64,000 nt of DNA from Blastobasis lacticolella (Eukaryota > Arthropoda > Insecta > Lepidoptera > Blastobasidae): positions 10,922,001-10,986,000 of the forward strand of contig LR990056.1 in NCBI GenBank assembly GCA_905147135.1, written 5' to 3'. The translations under genes and the position numbers were made by a program. Positions 33,201 through 43,480 of the stretch are shown here, piece after piece (positions within the stretch are counted from its first letter, which is position 1; each line of letters begins with the position of its first letter). The notes under the pieces are model-generated. The model saw nothing but the letters and a program-made list of their open reading frames with translations. It ran no database searches and had not been told where the DNA came from.

Positions 33201-35525
33201 TAACTAGTCAGGCATTTGACCGCCTGTCTTATCAGGTGGTAAGTGACGATGCGGCCGACGCAAGAACAAGCCCCCCTAGAAAATAGATGGAAAGTGGTCA
33301 TCGCTGCCTTTAGACATTATTGGCGATACTTACATCGGTTGCCTACCTCTATAACACGTTTCTCTTGCAGTTAAAATTTCACCTTACTCACCGGCAGGCA
33401 CTGTTTAGCAGGGAAATTATATACACAGGGCAAGATCTTTGGGACTATGGGGCCCTGAAGCTAAAAGCTATTTGCCAATGTAAGAGTTCGCTTAATTCGT
33501 TCCACCGGTGAGCGCAGGGCTGGCTCATTCCTAACCCAAGGAATAGGAATAGCCAACCAGCGAGGGAATGCAGCCAGCCTTATTGGCACCATTCCCACCA
33601 GTGACAGCGATTTAGGTGATATTCGTTTTGGGATAATTTAATTTCAGTTAGTTGTTTTCACCTGTGTTAAATTTTGTTTATATAACATGTCTGTTGTTGT
33701 TGTTCGAAAAAAAGATACTCACTTATATCCAATATCACCCCAGTCCAAGCTATTGTGGTAGTTCTGCATGGACCTCATAGATCGGCTGCAGTCCTCGTTG
33801 CTGTAGCATGCGCCCGGTAAAGCCGTGTGGTGCACCACGACGTACGGGACCGGCTTCTTCAGAGGCCTCAGGTCCGTGGGTGGACCACCGCCCCATTGGG
33901 CTCTCGAGTAGTACGCGTATGACGTTGAAGCTGTAAGGATTGAGTATTCACTGATAAGTTGAATAACCTACTAATCCAATCTTAACTTAGGTACTAATAT
34001 TATAAATGGGAAAGTTTGTAAGGACTAAGGATGATGGAAGGATCATCATTTTGGCGTTCAGCACCTTCCTACTCATTTTGGTCCACTTCACTCAGTCTAC
34101 ACGGATGGACGGATACGGATACAAATCAACGGATTTTGAGGCTAGACCCTAGTCCATTACTAATTCCCACCGCTGCATTTCCTGATTAGCCAGGATCTAC
34201 AGCTGCGGGCTTGAAGAGCTACTGAGTTTTGACGCGCAGGTATTTACCTAATGAAGGAGTGCCCATTTGCACCAAAACTTAGGCGATAGGTATTCAACCA
34301 AAACTCTCTAAGTCACTCTTAACTTTATGACACCGATTTTTCTATAAATATAGTTCCGGTATATTCAAAGTATCCTTCTAAAGGCATATGCCAACATTGC
34401 CTCCTTACCACAATACTAAAAAATATGCTTTGTAACGATAGGTATAATAATCGTGTACAAGGAAAATTAAGCATTCTAATTGTATCTAGGTAACGTTTTA
34501 TTTCTGTTAATCTTTATCTATTTGATGTGCGTTCATGCGTGAACGATAAGCAAATTAATTTATAGCAAATTATCAAAGCATTATCTCAATAACACGGTGA
34601 CATCTAAGCTATTGCTGAACACGGTCATACTCACCCTTATCTGCGAGCGGGATCTCAATCGAGGGATGAAACCTTGTCGAAGTAGATTGAATAACAGTTC
34701 ATTTACTTCGAAAAGGATCCACAGCGATCAGTAAAAAAATATGATTCGAAAATACCTTTCTTTTATTAGCTACGCAGTGACAAACGAGCAGACAGCCCAC
34801 CTGATGGTAAGCGGTAACTATCGCCCATAATATCTACGATTCATGTATTTAGGTTGCATGCAACGAAAGTCCAGAACCGCAGGTTCGTTGTCACTGTGAG
34901 TACTAAGATGAAATGCCTCATAACTCTATTTGAAACGCTTACCTCAGAATTACTGACTCTACCGTAACCTTATGACACTCGCGAATGGAAAGCGATTCCT
35001 GATATACTTTTTTATACTACTAAGGTGGCAAACAAGCTTACTGTCTGCCTGATGGTAAGCAGTTACAGCAGAATATGGACTTTTGCAATACCAGGAGTAT
35101 CACTTACGTGTTGCCGACCATGAAAAACTGTCTACTCTACTGGGCAACATGTGGCTGTCACGAAAATGCACCTAAAACATGTGAACGCATGAAACCTGCT
35201 CATTCAGGCGACTGAATGTGTAACCATGATCCAATCTTGTCAGCTTCCCCTGGTAGTAGGGTCACGGAGGTCAGATGGCAGTCGCTCCACTGTAATTATT
35301 TGATATGCCAAATCCTGGATTATGGTCAAGGCGGACTCCGGGCCCTCGTGCGGAGGAACACAAGCCAGACATTAACGTCAAGATGATGATGATGATAATG
35401 ATGATGTATTAACACATTGTGTCCAAATTATGAAAGTACTTACGTTCACTAAACGGGTAACACAATACAACATTAATTATCCCGAATATTACACAGATGA
35501 AACTAATGACTCTGAAAACCGACAT
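30279..35525 (-). CDS. PGRP-C: secreted peptidoglycan recognition protein, predicted zinc amidase
   Basis: Coding exons 35444-35525, 33723-33930, 30981-31099 and 30279-30472 (with stop), phases 1, 2 and 1, total 603 nt and 200 aa. Donors are GTAAGT, GTGAGT and a weaker GTTGGT. Signal peptide MSVFRVISFICVIFGIINVV, then a short linker YPFSEPSTSYAYYSRAQWGG. Domain blocks: YVVVHHTALPGACYSNEDC (first zinc His, Cys pair), NYHNSLDWGDIGYN (catalytic Tyr), FCVGSEGGAYAGRGW, SVGICLIGDW, YKLIGHNQAMATECPG (second zinc His, Thr, Cys ligand). All active-site residues are kept, so amidase activity is predicted. Differences from PGRP-B: YEGRG is YAGRG, GAHA is GIHA, GHRQ is GHNQ and the tail after the ATW motif is short (DNYQDGHIDF). 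These could alter substrate preference (inference). Introns carry LINE and SINE pieces. Confidence 0.93.
31236..31400 (+). mobile_element. LINE 3' end fragment (RGRP-type)
   Basis: A plus-strand frame reads RGRPRKRWHD-like with later AHAKEWRDLATNRSKW and GTEAFALQ, the tail of a non-LTR reverse transcriptase ending CCCTGCAGTGAGACACC. In PGRP-C intron 3's neighbour, intron 2 (31100-33722). A reverse partner is at 32097-32245. Confidence 0.6.
31540..31680 (-). mobile_element. LINE reverse transcriptase fragment
   Basis: Minus strand reads ERGILRWLGHVKRMDERQLT, the conserved segment just before the C-terminal region of many insect non-LTR reverse transcriptases. Flanking frame is broken. Confidence 0.65.
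32097..32245 (-). mobile_element. LINE 3' end fragment, opposite to 31236-31400
   Basis: GTGTTCCACTGCAGGGCAAA, GCCTCTGTCCCATTTTTCCA, CTAGGTCTCTCCACTCTTTC mirror the 31236-31400 piece. Together they make an inverted pair about 850 bp apart in one intron. Confidence 0.6.
33190..33430 (+). repeat. GATGGAAAGTGGTCA repeat
   Basis: GATGGAAAGTGGTCATCGCT, GCCTTTAGACATTATTGGCG, CTACCTCTATAACACGTTTC and CTTACTCACCGGCAG, the same order as in 41735-41935. A common dispersed repeat, probably a LINE 3' region. The open frame across it is not a gene. Confidence 0.5.
34770..34835 (+). repeat. CACCTGATGGTAAGCGG repeat fragment
   Basis: GTGACAAACGAGCAGACAGC then CCACCTGATGGTAAGCGGTA. Relatives: 44408-44480 and, in reverse, 57395-57640. 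Confidence 0.45.
35010..35070 (+). repeat. AAGGTGGCAAACAAGCTTAC repeat fragment
   Basis: Opposite-orientation relative of 17215-17285; contains CTGCCTGATGGTAAGCAGTT. Confidence 0.45.
35176..35400 (+). mobile_element. SINE family A, 5' truncated
   Basis: Begins at ACATGTGAACGCATGAAACC; contains AACCATGATCCAATCTTGTC, GTAGGGTCACGGAGGTCAG, AATCCTGGATTATGGTCAAG and ends in a GATGATGATGATGATAATGA tail. It lies in PGRP-C intron 1, 45 bp downstream of the signal-peptide exon. Confidence 0.7.
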
Positions 35526-35607
35526 ATTTACCACTAATTGAATAAAAACTTCGAAGGTAAACAAAAGAGTACGATACGAGAGCTAATAAAACACTCTGCA
35601 AAGACAA

Positions 35608-35650
35608 TATCTATCTGAAGCGATAACTTTCATTCAGTTGTTTATAAGTA
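35608..35650 (-). promoter_or_regulatory. candidate PGRP-C core promoter
   Basis: On the minus strand TATAAAC reads from 35646, about 120 nt upstream of the ATG. A TTATC and an AGATAGATA stretch, GATA-type sites, follow within 50 nt. A start near 35613 is expected from the spacing. GATA sites are usual at insect fat-body and gut immune genes; no convincing Rel/NF-kB site was seen. Confidence 0.3.
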
Positions 35651-35825
35651 AATCTGTATCGTGGAGTTATGAAAACATAGATATGGTAATGTTTTGTAAA
35701 CGTATAGGTTAGATAAAAATCGACAAAACGATAAGCTATTAAACTCGATCTAATATATATATAATAGATATATGATATCTCATAGTGTTCTTATTATTTA
35801 TCATTGTAATATCGAGAACTATCGT

Positions 35826-36086
35826 TGGCCGTGTGGTGTCCGGCAGAGCGGAATAGCACCAACCCCTTACACTCGTGAGTGTCGTTCGTAGGCGACTAAT
35901 GTTTTCGAGGCAAACGATCTAGTCTCCGTAGGCTAAAAAATGAGCAGCAGCGTTTTCCATTGTTATATTTATTACACTGCGATCTCCAATCCGCCGACCA
36001 AGCATGGAGGCTATGGCAATAACCCCCCCTTTCGTGAGAGAGGCCCTTAGTCCTGCAGTGGACTGTTATGGGCCGTGATGATGATT
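35826..36086 (+). repeat. dispersed repeat family B, plus copy
   Basis: GGCCGTGTGGTGTCCGGCAG, ACACCAACCCCTTACACTCG, TAGTCTCCGTAGGCTAAAAA, CACTGCGATCTCCAATCCGC, CAGTGGACTGTTATGGGCCG. The longest copy in the window and a good reference. Confidence 0.65.
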
Positions 36087-36099
36087 TATGTGTCTATTG

Positions 36100-36290
36100 T
36101 GCAGACCGACCGACATCCGCTCGGCCAACCCACTATTATGCTCTCCTTACGGCGCGATCCTCCCCAAACCTCTCCACGTGGCCAAGCCAACGCAGTGTTG
36201 CAGACTTTATTCTTCAAAAATATCGCTGGATGGGCAGAAGATGGCGCAGGATAGGAAGAGGGGGGCTCTCTGGCGATGATGATAAATATC
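36100..36290. repeat. possible LINE-related fragment
   Basis: CGATCCTCCCCAAACCTCTC and CACGTGGCCAAGCCAACGCA resemble antisense of a WLGHVER block; a plus frame near 36220 has a DGQKM/RWRRIGRG-like end. Too decayed for a family call. Confidence 0.3.
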
Positions 36291-36357
36291 GTGAACACAA
36301 CATAGGTATTGGTGGCCTATTTCACCGAAAATATTAGCTCATAATATCAGTTCAAAT

Positions 36358-36440
36358 ATGATCACGCAGGTCAAAAGGCAGTACCTCTACTATAATTACC
36401 TGATCTGCCAAATCCTGGGTCATGGTCAAGCCGAGCACTA
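36358..36440 (+). mobile_element. SINE family A fragment
   Basis: ATAATTACCTGATCTGCCAA and ATCCTGGGTCATGGTCAAGC, from the middle of the family. Confidence 0.6.
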
Positions 36441-38734
36441 GCGGCTTTCCTTTCCTATGAAATACGCCTTTGGAGTAGAACAGATTTAGGTCTGACATAT
36501 TTCTTTCATAAAGCCACATTAATTAAAGTTTATTTGTTCTTAGCTAGAATAGCAGCAGATGTTATTCATATTTCTATTAATAAAATAATAGGTTATACGT
36601 ACTTGTTCTAAAATTACCTTAATATGTACGAATTAAATCACTTTTTGTACACTAGTTCCACTTTATTATACAAATTTTATTCAATTGCAGCCGGTTTCGA
36701 AATACTCATCTTCAGGCAAAGTGTTAAATAATTAATATGTACGCTTATAGATTTTTGTGATGTCAAAATAAATCATGTCTATGTCTATATCAATACGAAA
36801 TCTTGCTGGTATAAATAACCACATCTGTTTTTATCACCTACATGACCAAGTATGTCTTGTGAATCCCCTAACTATGGGTTATCGGATGTTCGAGTACCAA
36901 AGATATGAGTTCAAATAACAAATACACTATCGCGGCTTTAGGTCGAATGAGTCTATTTGGTATTTTTTTAATGATACCAAAATGACGTACACTAGCCAGG
37001 TGTTATCTCTAGCTAACGATGCGTGTCTATCATTTTCTCTATTATGACGCTAAATAACAAAAACAAAAGTACCTACGCAGTAAGTCCCCCTGCAAGCTAT
37101 TTCTTGAGATTTAAATGAGTCACTACACTAATGTCAAAGTCACTCCGCTCGTGCTTTCCGGGAAAGTACATGCCTATTTGTTTACACTCGTTTACGACAT
37201 CTCTCCAGAAAGTGCCAATAAAGCATATTGAAACCAGGTAATGCTAACTATTGCTAATAATTTCGAGCCATATATCCTTATACATATGTGTGATGTGTTC
37301 GATATTCTAGTAAACCTAATTATAATGAAAAATTTACTATTTTTATACTTCATTATTATGCGTAATCAATTCTTATCATATTTTGTTATCAACCAACAGC
37401 AATCAGCACTTTGTATCTGCATATCTATTTACTAGTTTTAATCGAGCTATACATTGCAAAACTGGTCTCGTAGGATGCAGAGATGCCAGGAGGCTTAAGG
37501 AGCGTTAACCCCTTTGGCGACAGGTTAAAAAATAACAAGAAACATATCCAATTGCTAACCGGATTGTAAACAGGACCTAGCCCATATAATAATCATAGTC
37601 AAATAGGTATACTAAAGGCTAGCCTACGGAGCCCTTGGAGATATCTGAAGCTGGAAGAATCATACTATAAGTATCTATACATAGTATTAATAGTATAATT
37701 TATTGTTGAGTACCGCATTAAAATCCGTTGCGAAGTTCAAAAGATCTACGCGTACTTAGATACACAGAGACAGAGGGCAGGAAACGACTTTGTTTTATAC
37801 TAGGTATAGAGATTTAAAAATACAATGCTGCAGGTTTATTATCCACGACAGCTGTCACGGTGTCCATCATATAATGTTATGAGACAATGCGGTGGGGCAG
37901 CGATTTTTAACACCATGTTCTAGGTCGCCGCCCCATAATGTTTACACTAGCTTTGGCTCGCGACTTCATCCGCGTCGCTTTTATATTCTTGTAGTTTTTT
38001 TTTATTACAATTTGAAAATCGCTCTTACGGTTTTCCTTTTAAAAATCATAATGGTTTTTTGATCTACAAAAAAATTAATTTTAATGTATAGGTATGACAT
38101 GAAAGCAAATTTAAATTTAATAAAAAAACTGCATTTTAAGAATGAGTTATTGGTGCGTAAGGGACAGTTAATAGGCGTTCTTTTAGCCAATTCCATTTGT
38201 TTAACAATGCACCTAATATCCTGTATGTGGCAGTATATATAAAAAATTTGGTCGTTCAGTTAAGAACGCGACTGTACAAGAATTGATTGGTTCAATATAT
38301 TAAACGATATTGTAGAAATATATATTAGAGCTCTTAGTCATGGCAATTATTACAGCAATTATTAATCAAGATCGATGTACATACATGGTGCCGTCATCAT
38401 ACAATACAATGAGTACCTTCACACTCCATTGGGTCGAATATTAGGAGTGGTCCAAAATCTCGAGGTTGAAGCTTACTTGGACGGATTTAGGACAGTTTGT
38501 TTTATACGTATAGACCTAATTTTATTTACCTTAGGTTATTATCATCGATGGGTTTTTCACTTTGTGAAAATGCTGCATAGACCTATCTCCGTTATTCTCT
38601 TTAGCCCGGAATAATTAAAGACTCACTTCTCATTTCGTCATTCTCCTTTCTTGCTATCTATATAAGCTGTTTTGTTGATATAAAGGTGTTCCAAAAATCA
38701 TATCGTTAGTAACCCAATCAACATCATAATCTTA
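36441..38734. other. intergenic, no gene seen
   Basis: AT-rich. Simple frames up to 79 codons show no domain, signal peptide plus donor, or codon bias. Confidence 0.4.
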
Positions 38735-38900
38735 ACGTCTATCCCGGCTTTTCCCCGGCTTACTTTCCTACTTTTCTTCCTCCACTTCGACTGGTCTTCA
38801 GCATCCTCATGTCGTAAGCCATTGGTTCTCGCATTCGACTCGCGATTTCAATGGATCTCTTCTTGGGTCTTCCCCGAGATCTCTTTCCCGATACAATCGT
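38735..38900 (-). mobile_element. LINE reverse transcriptase C-terminal fragment
   Basis: CAGCATCCTCATGTCGTAAG, CCATTGGTTCTCGCATTCGA, TCTTCTTGGGTCTTCCCCGA are the antisense of the RGRPKKRW region, as at 8316-8554. Confidence 0.55.
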
Positions 38901-39239
38901 CCGTAATAAAAGTCAATAAAAATACTTGATAATATTTACCTTAACAAAATAATCAAGGTAACTTTGTTTGACTGTTGGTGAGGGAAACCTGACAGACCAA
39001 ACTCTTGTGTTCTCAGGAAAGAGAACACCAAGCTTAGCGGAAACCTCGAAACAGAATACGTCATAAGAAACAGAGGGGCTTCCTCGGTGGGACTTTGACA
39101 ATTTGAACAACTTTATGCATGCTCGTAATATCAAAACACAACACTAATAAAATAATTGTGATAAAGTTGCTTAAATTATTAAAGTGGGACATCATTCCAG
39201 ATTCAGTAACCGTGTCCGTAGCTTTGCGGTCCTAGTAAT

Positions 39240-39345
39240 ATCATCATCAGCCTATTTGAGTCCTCTGCTGGATATACCTACCTCTCCTTCAAGATACATT
39301 GGTTTGAACCATCCAGTCTCCACCTCCATCTAAAGGTATATATTT
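39240..39345 (-). mobile_element. RTE-like LINE 3' end, reverse
   Basis: TCATCATCAGCCTATTTGAG then TCCTCTGCTGGATATACC, the reverse of the usual TCCAGCAGTGGA...GGCTGATGATGA ending. Confidence 0.5.
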
Positions 39346-40748
39346 ACCTGTGGTCGGAGGGCATCGTTAGGTTTTTCTGATAAATAAAAAAGTATTGTTA
39401 TTGTTCTTATTCGACAGGAAAACGTAACAAATGTGTTTTCCGTAAAGTGTACTCTAAGTTATCCGAAACCCCGAATCAAGTAGTGGGTACTTACGTAAAA
39501 GACAGCGGGGCATAACCCTTATTACGTCCGCGGTCTACGTAAGCGCGGGCGCAGTACAGGAAGTCAGGCGCCATGTTGTAAATTACATGGGCTCATCGCT
39601 TACAGCCCATTGATCAATCTGTCCACAAATTTGGGTGTGTTTAAGACAGATGAGTAGGTAGGATGCTGGCTCTATAGCCTATTCTATATCGTGATCCCGA
39701 ATCTATAGGATACAGGCCAAAAAAAGGACGCTTGTCTACACAACTTACGCTTAACCGATCTGTTCAATCCTTGTGATTTAAGATATTCGCAACAGTGTTA
39801 CATACCTAGGCAAGTTTTCACAAATCTTAAGTCTTAATACACAGTGTAAATATACCTATATCCGATCTGCGAAGTATAGTAGGTTAGTTTACATGAATTT
39901 CTCTAATATTTTATAACAACTAGCCATGTATTTGCGGCCGAAGATGGAACATGCCTATCTAGGAACAGCCTATTTACTCTAACCTTGAAGGCATCCAGGT
40001 AAAAATTATCAAGGTGCGCACTCGCAGGCAACGCGTTACATTCCAGCAGCATGTTTTAAAACTGTTGAACCAAAGCGGTTTCCAAGAAATAAGGGTTAAA
40101 TGTTAGCCGTTTCTCGATCGCGTTTTTCAAAAGAGGCCGTCGGAATGAAATTGTGAATCTGCTTCGCACACTCTCCGAAATGCAAGGGAACCTGTTAGCT
40201 CTGCAGCTTAACATAAATCAATTACGGGTCACAAATTATCCTCTCTGCATGTTTTTCAACCGAATCAAAAGCGGTCAGAATAAAAAGCGTAGAGATGGCG
40301 GTAGATATATTGAATTATCAGTTAACTTATAGAGTGGTACAACACAAGGTTGTAATGTAAGTTACTAAAAAAGTTACCAAATACGGCTAACTGAAAACAT
40401 GGTTAATTGCTGTAAGATCGATATTATCTTCGAAAAAATGTGCATTCCATTACCTATCGACCAGCACGGCTAGCACAAGTGTGCTTACGCGCGCGATAAG
40501 CGAGAAAAGGCACGACATTGATACTGCTATCTCTTTCATCTCAGTATTAAGAGAAAAATACAAACGCTCCCTCGTGGTGCGAGTTATGTGGCGGGCACAC
40601 TTATGCTGGCCTTGTTGAACAGCAGTTCAGATCGTCCACAAATGTCGGAAAGGCCAGGCTCAGAAAGCAACTAGTTATTCTGCTTAGTAAACTTTATGGG
40701 AAAACCATCATGCGTACCATGTCCTTATTTTTCCTCCAAACTGTCAAT
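39346..40748. other. intergenic, no gene seen
   Basis: Mixed-composition DNA without a supportable gene. Contains a short GC-rich part near 39510-39580. Confidence 0.4.
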
Positions 40749-41197
40749 CAATGAGGAGTTTTCCAGTAGGTATTGATAGTTGGTTTTAAAAAGCATCAAT
40801 AGATGGCGCTCCTACAATTTTGGTAATCTTTTTTTAATCTGTATGATGGTGGCAGTGATTTCATGCAGCCAACTAATACTAAACTTAAAAATAAAATGTT
40901 TATTAATATAAACATAACTGTTAAAGGTTGAACGAAATTTAAAAAGAAATATTTATAGAAGTTGGCACTATGTTCCATTATTATTACAACCTCTAAAATG
41001 ATTGAAAACTATTGACAAATACAATATTATCCAATACAAAGTACCCAGTGTTTATATCCTGTTTGCTAAGAACCTATTTCAAGCGATTATAATTATGATA
41101 ATTATCGATGATAATTAACAATTACCAAAATTGTCGGGACGCCATCTAGTGAGTAGTTAGGAATGCTTTAGATACCTATTGGAAAACTGCTCATTGG
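40749..41197 (+). mobile_element. uninterrupted TTTTCCAGTAGG MITE (reference copy)
   Basis: Ends CAATGAGGAGTTTTCCAGTA and ATTGGAAAACTGCTCATTGG are inverted repeats of about 25 bp. The body has GTGATTTCATGCAGCCAACT, GTTAAAGGTTGAACGAAATT and GTACCCAGTGTTTATATCCT. This copy makes the nested structure at 25352-26190 readable. No coding capacity. Confidence 0.75.
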
Positions 41198-41698
41198 AAT
41201 TTATGACAGCAACGAGATTAGTTACCAATGTGGGTTCGACCAAAAAAGAAAGAAAAAAATAATGGACGATAAGCATAGCATAACACACCATAAGGGATAA
41301 CCACCCAATTCAAAATGATCTGAACAGATTCGGCACACAACATTTTTAATTTTCGACAAATCTTTTCGAATGAGGAAAAGACAACAATTATGTTTCGTGC
41401 ATTGTTGTCGACTAAAGCAATTTTTCGCTACAGTCAGTTGGCCTACGGTTAAAGGAATGTAGAATGATAAATATTAATGTTAATCCCAGCATTGAGCAGA
41501 TAGATACAAGGTTCTATTACGGATCTTTCGTGACCTTGAGCCGTCATTTTAGTCAATAACAGGTCATTGCTGAAGGTTGGCTGATAAGCTATAGGTGACT
41601 TACATGTCACGCATTGACTTGATTATAGTGATTAGGTTCAAATAAAAGAAAGAAGTAGTAAAAAATGTAATGGTTTTGATTTGAATTTTTTTTATTTG

Positions 41699-42038
41699 AC
41701 TTTTTTTTTTTTTTTTTTTTTCATACGGTAGGCAAACAGGCAAGCGGGCCACCTGATGGAAAGTGGTCACCACTGCCTATAGACATTAGCAACACCAAGA
41801 GTATCGCTAATGCGTTGCCCACCTCTATAACACGTTGCTCTGGCAGCAAAAAGCAAATGCCACGCCACTGCCAAAGCCACGGTTCCCCAAATCCCCACCC
41901 CATGGAGCACTGGAAACCTTACTCACCGGCAGAAACACAATACTATTTAAAAGAGTATTATTTAGCTGCGATATTCTGTAAGGTGGAGGTACTTCCCCAG
42001 TCGGGCGGCTCCAATTCGAACGAGATACCCTACCTCTC
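41699..42038 (+). repeat. poly-T tract and GGCAAACAGGCAAGCGGG repeat
   Basis: A 23-nt T run (41701-41721) precedes CATACGGTAGGCAAACAGG, CCACCTGATGGAAAGTGGTC, CCTATAGACATTAGCAACAC and CTTACTCACCGGCAG. This is the family of 33190-33430; fragments at 12367 and 49860 are the reverse. Confidence 0.55.
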
Positions 42039-42311
42039 TTACACCCGGTTTCTGAAACGCTTGTCAACGCAAAAATTACGTAACAGCTTGTTAAACACTG
42101 ATTAAATGCAGTTTGGGTTTCTGAAAGGGCCAATTGACGGCTTGTTAACAGCTTGTTGACGGATTGTCAAATCTCCAATTAACGGCTGATTATTGTAATT
42201 TTGGGTTTCCGGAAAGCTTTTTCTCATGTTAACTGTATGTTATCGCCGTGTTATTTTAATTGGCGAAAATCGACCAATTAACCGATTGTCAAAAGAAATT
42301 ATATCCGATTT

Positions 42312-42845
42312 TCTTGGTCTAGGTCTTGGTCCTGGCCCTGGTCCAGGTCCTAGTTTTGGTCCAAAGCAAAATCCAGGTCTAGGGTCCAGGTTCTGGTCCA
42401 GGATAATGACCAAAACTGCAACCTTGATCACAATTTGAGCTTGAACCAGAACCAGGACCTAGACCAGTGCCAGCACGTAGACCATAAACATTAGCTGGAC
42501 CAGGACCTGGTTCGGGGTCAGGACATGGACCTGAACCAGGACTAGGACCTGAACCACGGACATGTCAGGGTCCAGGACCTGGACCTGAACCAGTACCTGG
42601 TTCGGGGCCAGTACCTAGACCTGAACCAGGACCTGGTCCGAAGCCAGGAACTGGACCTGAACCACGAACTGGTCTGGGTCCAGGACCTGGAGCTGAACCA
42701 GTACCTGGTCCTGGGCCAGTACCTGGACCTGAAACAGGACCTGGTCTGAAGCCAGGACCTGGACCTGAACCAGGACCTGATCCGGGGCCAGGACCTGGAC
42801 CTGAACCACGAACCGGCCCGTGTCCAGTACTTGAACCAGGATTTA
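42312..42845. repeat. 6-bp based minisatellite with a polarity switch
   Basis: 42312-42400 is built of TGGTCC/AGGTCC-type hexamers, while 42435-42845 is built of GGACCT/GAACCA-type hexamers, the reverse complement. The switch is near 42410-42435. A diverged higher-order unit of about 60 bp (ACCAGGACCTGGTCCG, GGGCCAGTACCTGGACC) recurs in the right half. The frame on the minus strand made of QVQVLA units is a by-product. Confidence 0.75.
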
Positions 42846-42854
42846 ACTAATGGG

Positions 42855-43072
42855 ATTATTGGGAGAAACTCACAGAATCGATAGCCGATGGGGCGGATGT
42901 TGTTGAGTGGCTTTCTCTGGATGGCCTCCCAAGAGATGGACGGACGACCTCTTTAAGGTCCTAGGGAGCCGATGGATGCAAGATAACAGAGTCGACTAGA
43001 GTGTAAGCCGTGGGAGGCCTGTATTCAACAGTGGACCGGGACCGACCTAACTGCCTAAAGATGATGATGATG
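42855..43072 (+). mobile_element. RTE-like LINE 3' end
   Basis: One frame reads DGLPRDGRTTSLRSLGSRWM, then a GGGAGGCCTGTATTCAACAG block and an ATGATGATGATGG tail. It lies inside the 42042-43477 element, so it was probably inserted into or captured by it. Confidence 0.55.
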
Positions 43073-43480
43073 GGATTACTGATCCACTGGAACCCGTAAC
43101 CATTTAACATAAATATTGTTATATTTTCTCTTTTCTCGCTATGTATATTTTTTTTATAATATTCGATTTTTATTTACACGAAAACTATACAATCGCTATC
43201 AGTTTCATCTAAAAGTTGAAAATCCCGCTGCTATCAAAAGGCCGCTAGGGACAGAGACAAATTAATGCGTTAGACAGAAACAAAACATGTATGAGTGAAT
43301 GAATGTGACTGATTTTGGCAGAGGTAGCCAGACGAAAAAATTGATCTCTTGTTAATGGTCGATTAGCTAACAATAGATTGATTGGCCTTTCAGAAACCCA
43401 CGGTGATTTAACAGCTTGTTAAATGTGACAGTCTGTTAGCTAATCAGTGATTTGACAAGCGTTTCAGAAACCGGGTGTTA

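Larger units (their letters stand above)
42042..43477. mobile_element. Harbinger-like element with TTA duplication, carrying a minisatellite
   Basis: Perfect ends CACCCGGTTTCTGAAACGCT and AGCGTTTCAGAAACCGGGTG continue to 26 bp and are flanked by TTA (42039-42041, 43478-43480). A second inner inverted pair is TGGGTTTCTGAAAGGGCCAA and TTGGCCTTTCAGAAACCCA. AACAGCTTGTTAA words recur near both ends. No transposase is visible. The 3-bp TTA duplication fits PIF/Harbinger, but CAC-ending termini also occur in CACTA elements, so the superfamily is not settled. Confidence 0.7.

Noticed and set aside
42615..42809. Frame of QVQVLA repeats on the minus strand
   Set aside because: It is a by-product of a 6-bp repeat array, which has no stops by composition.
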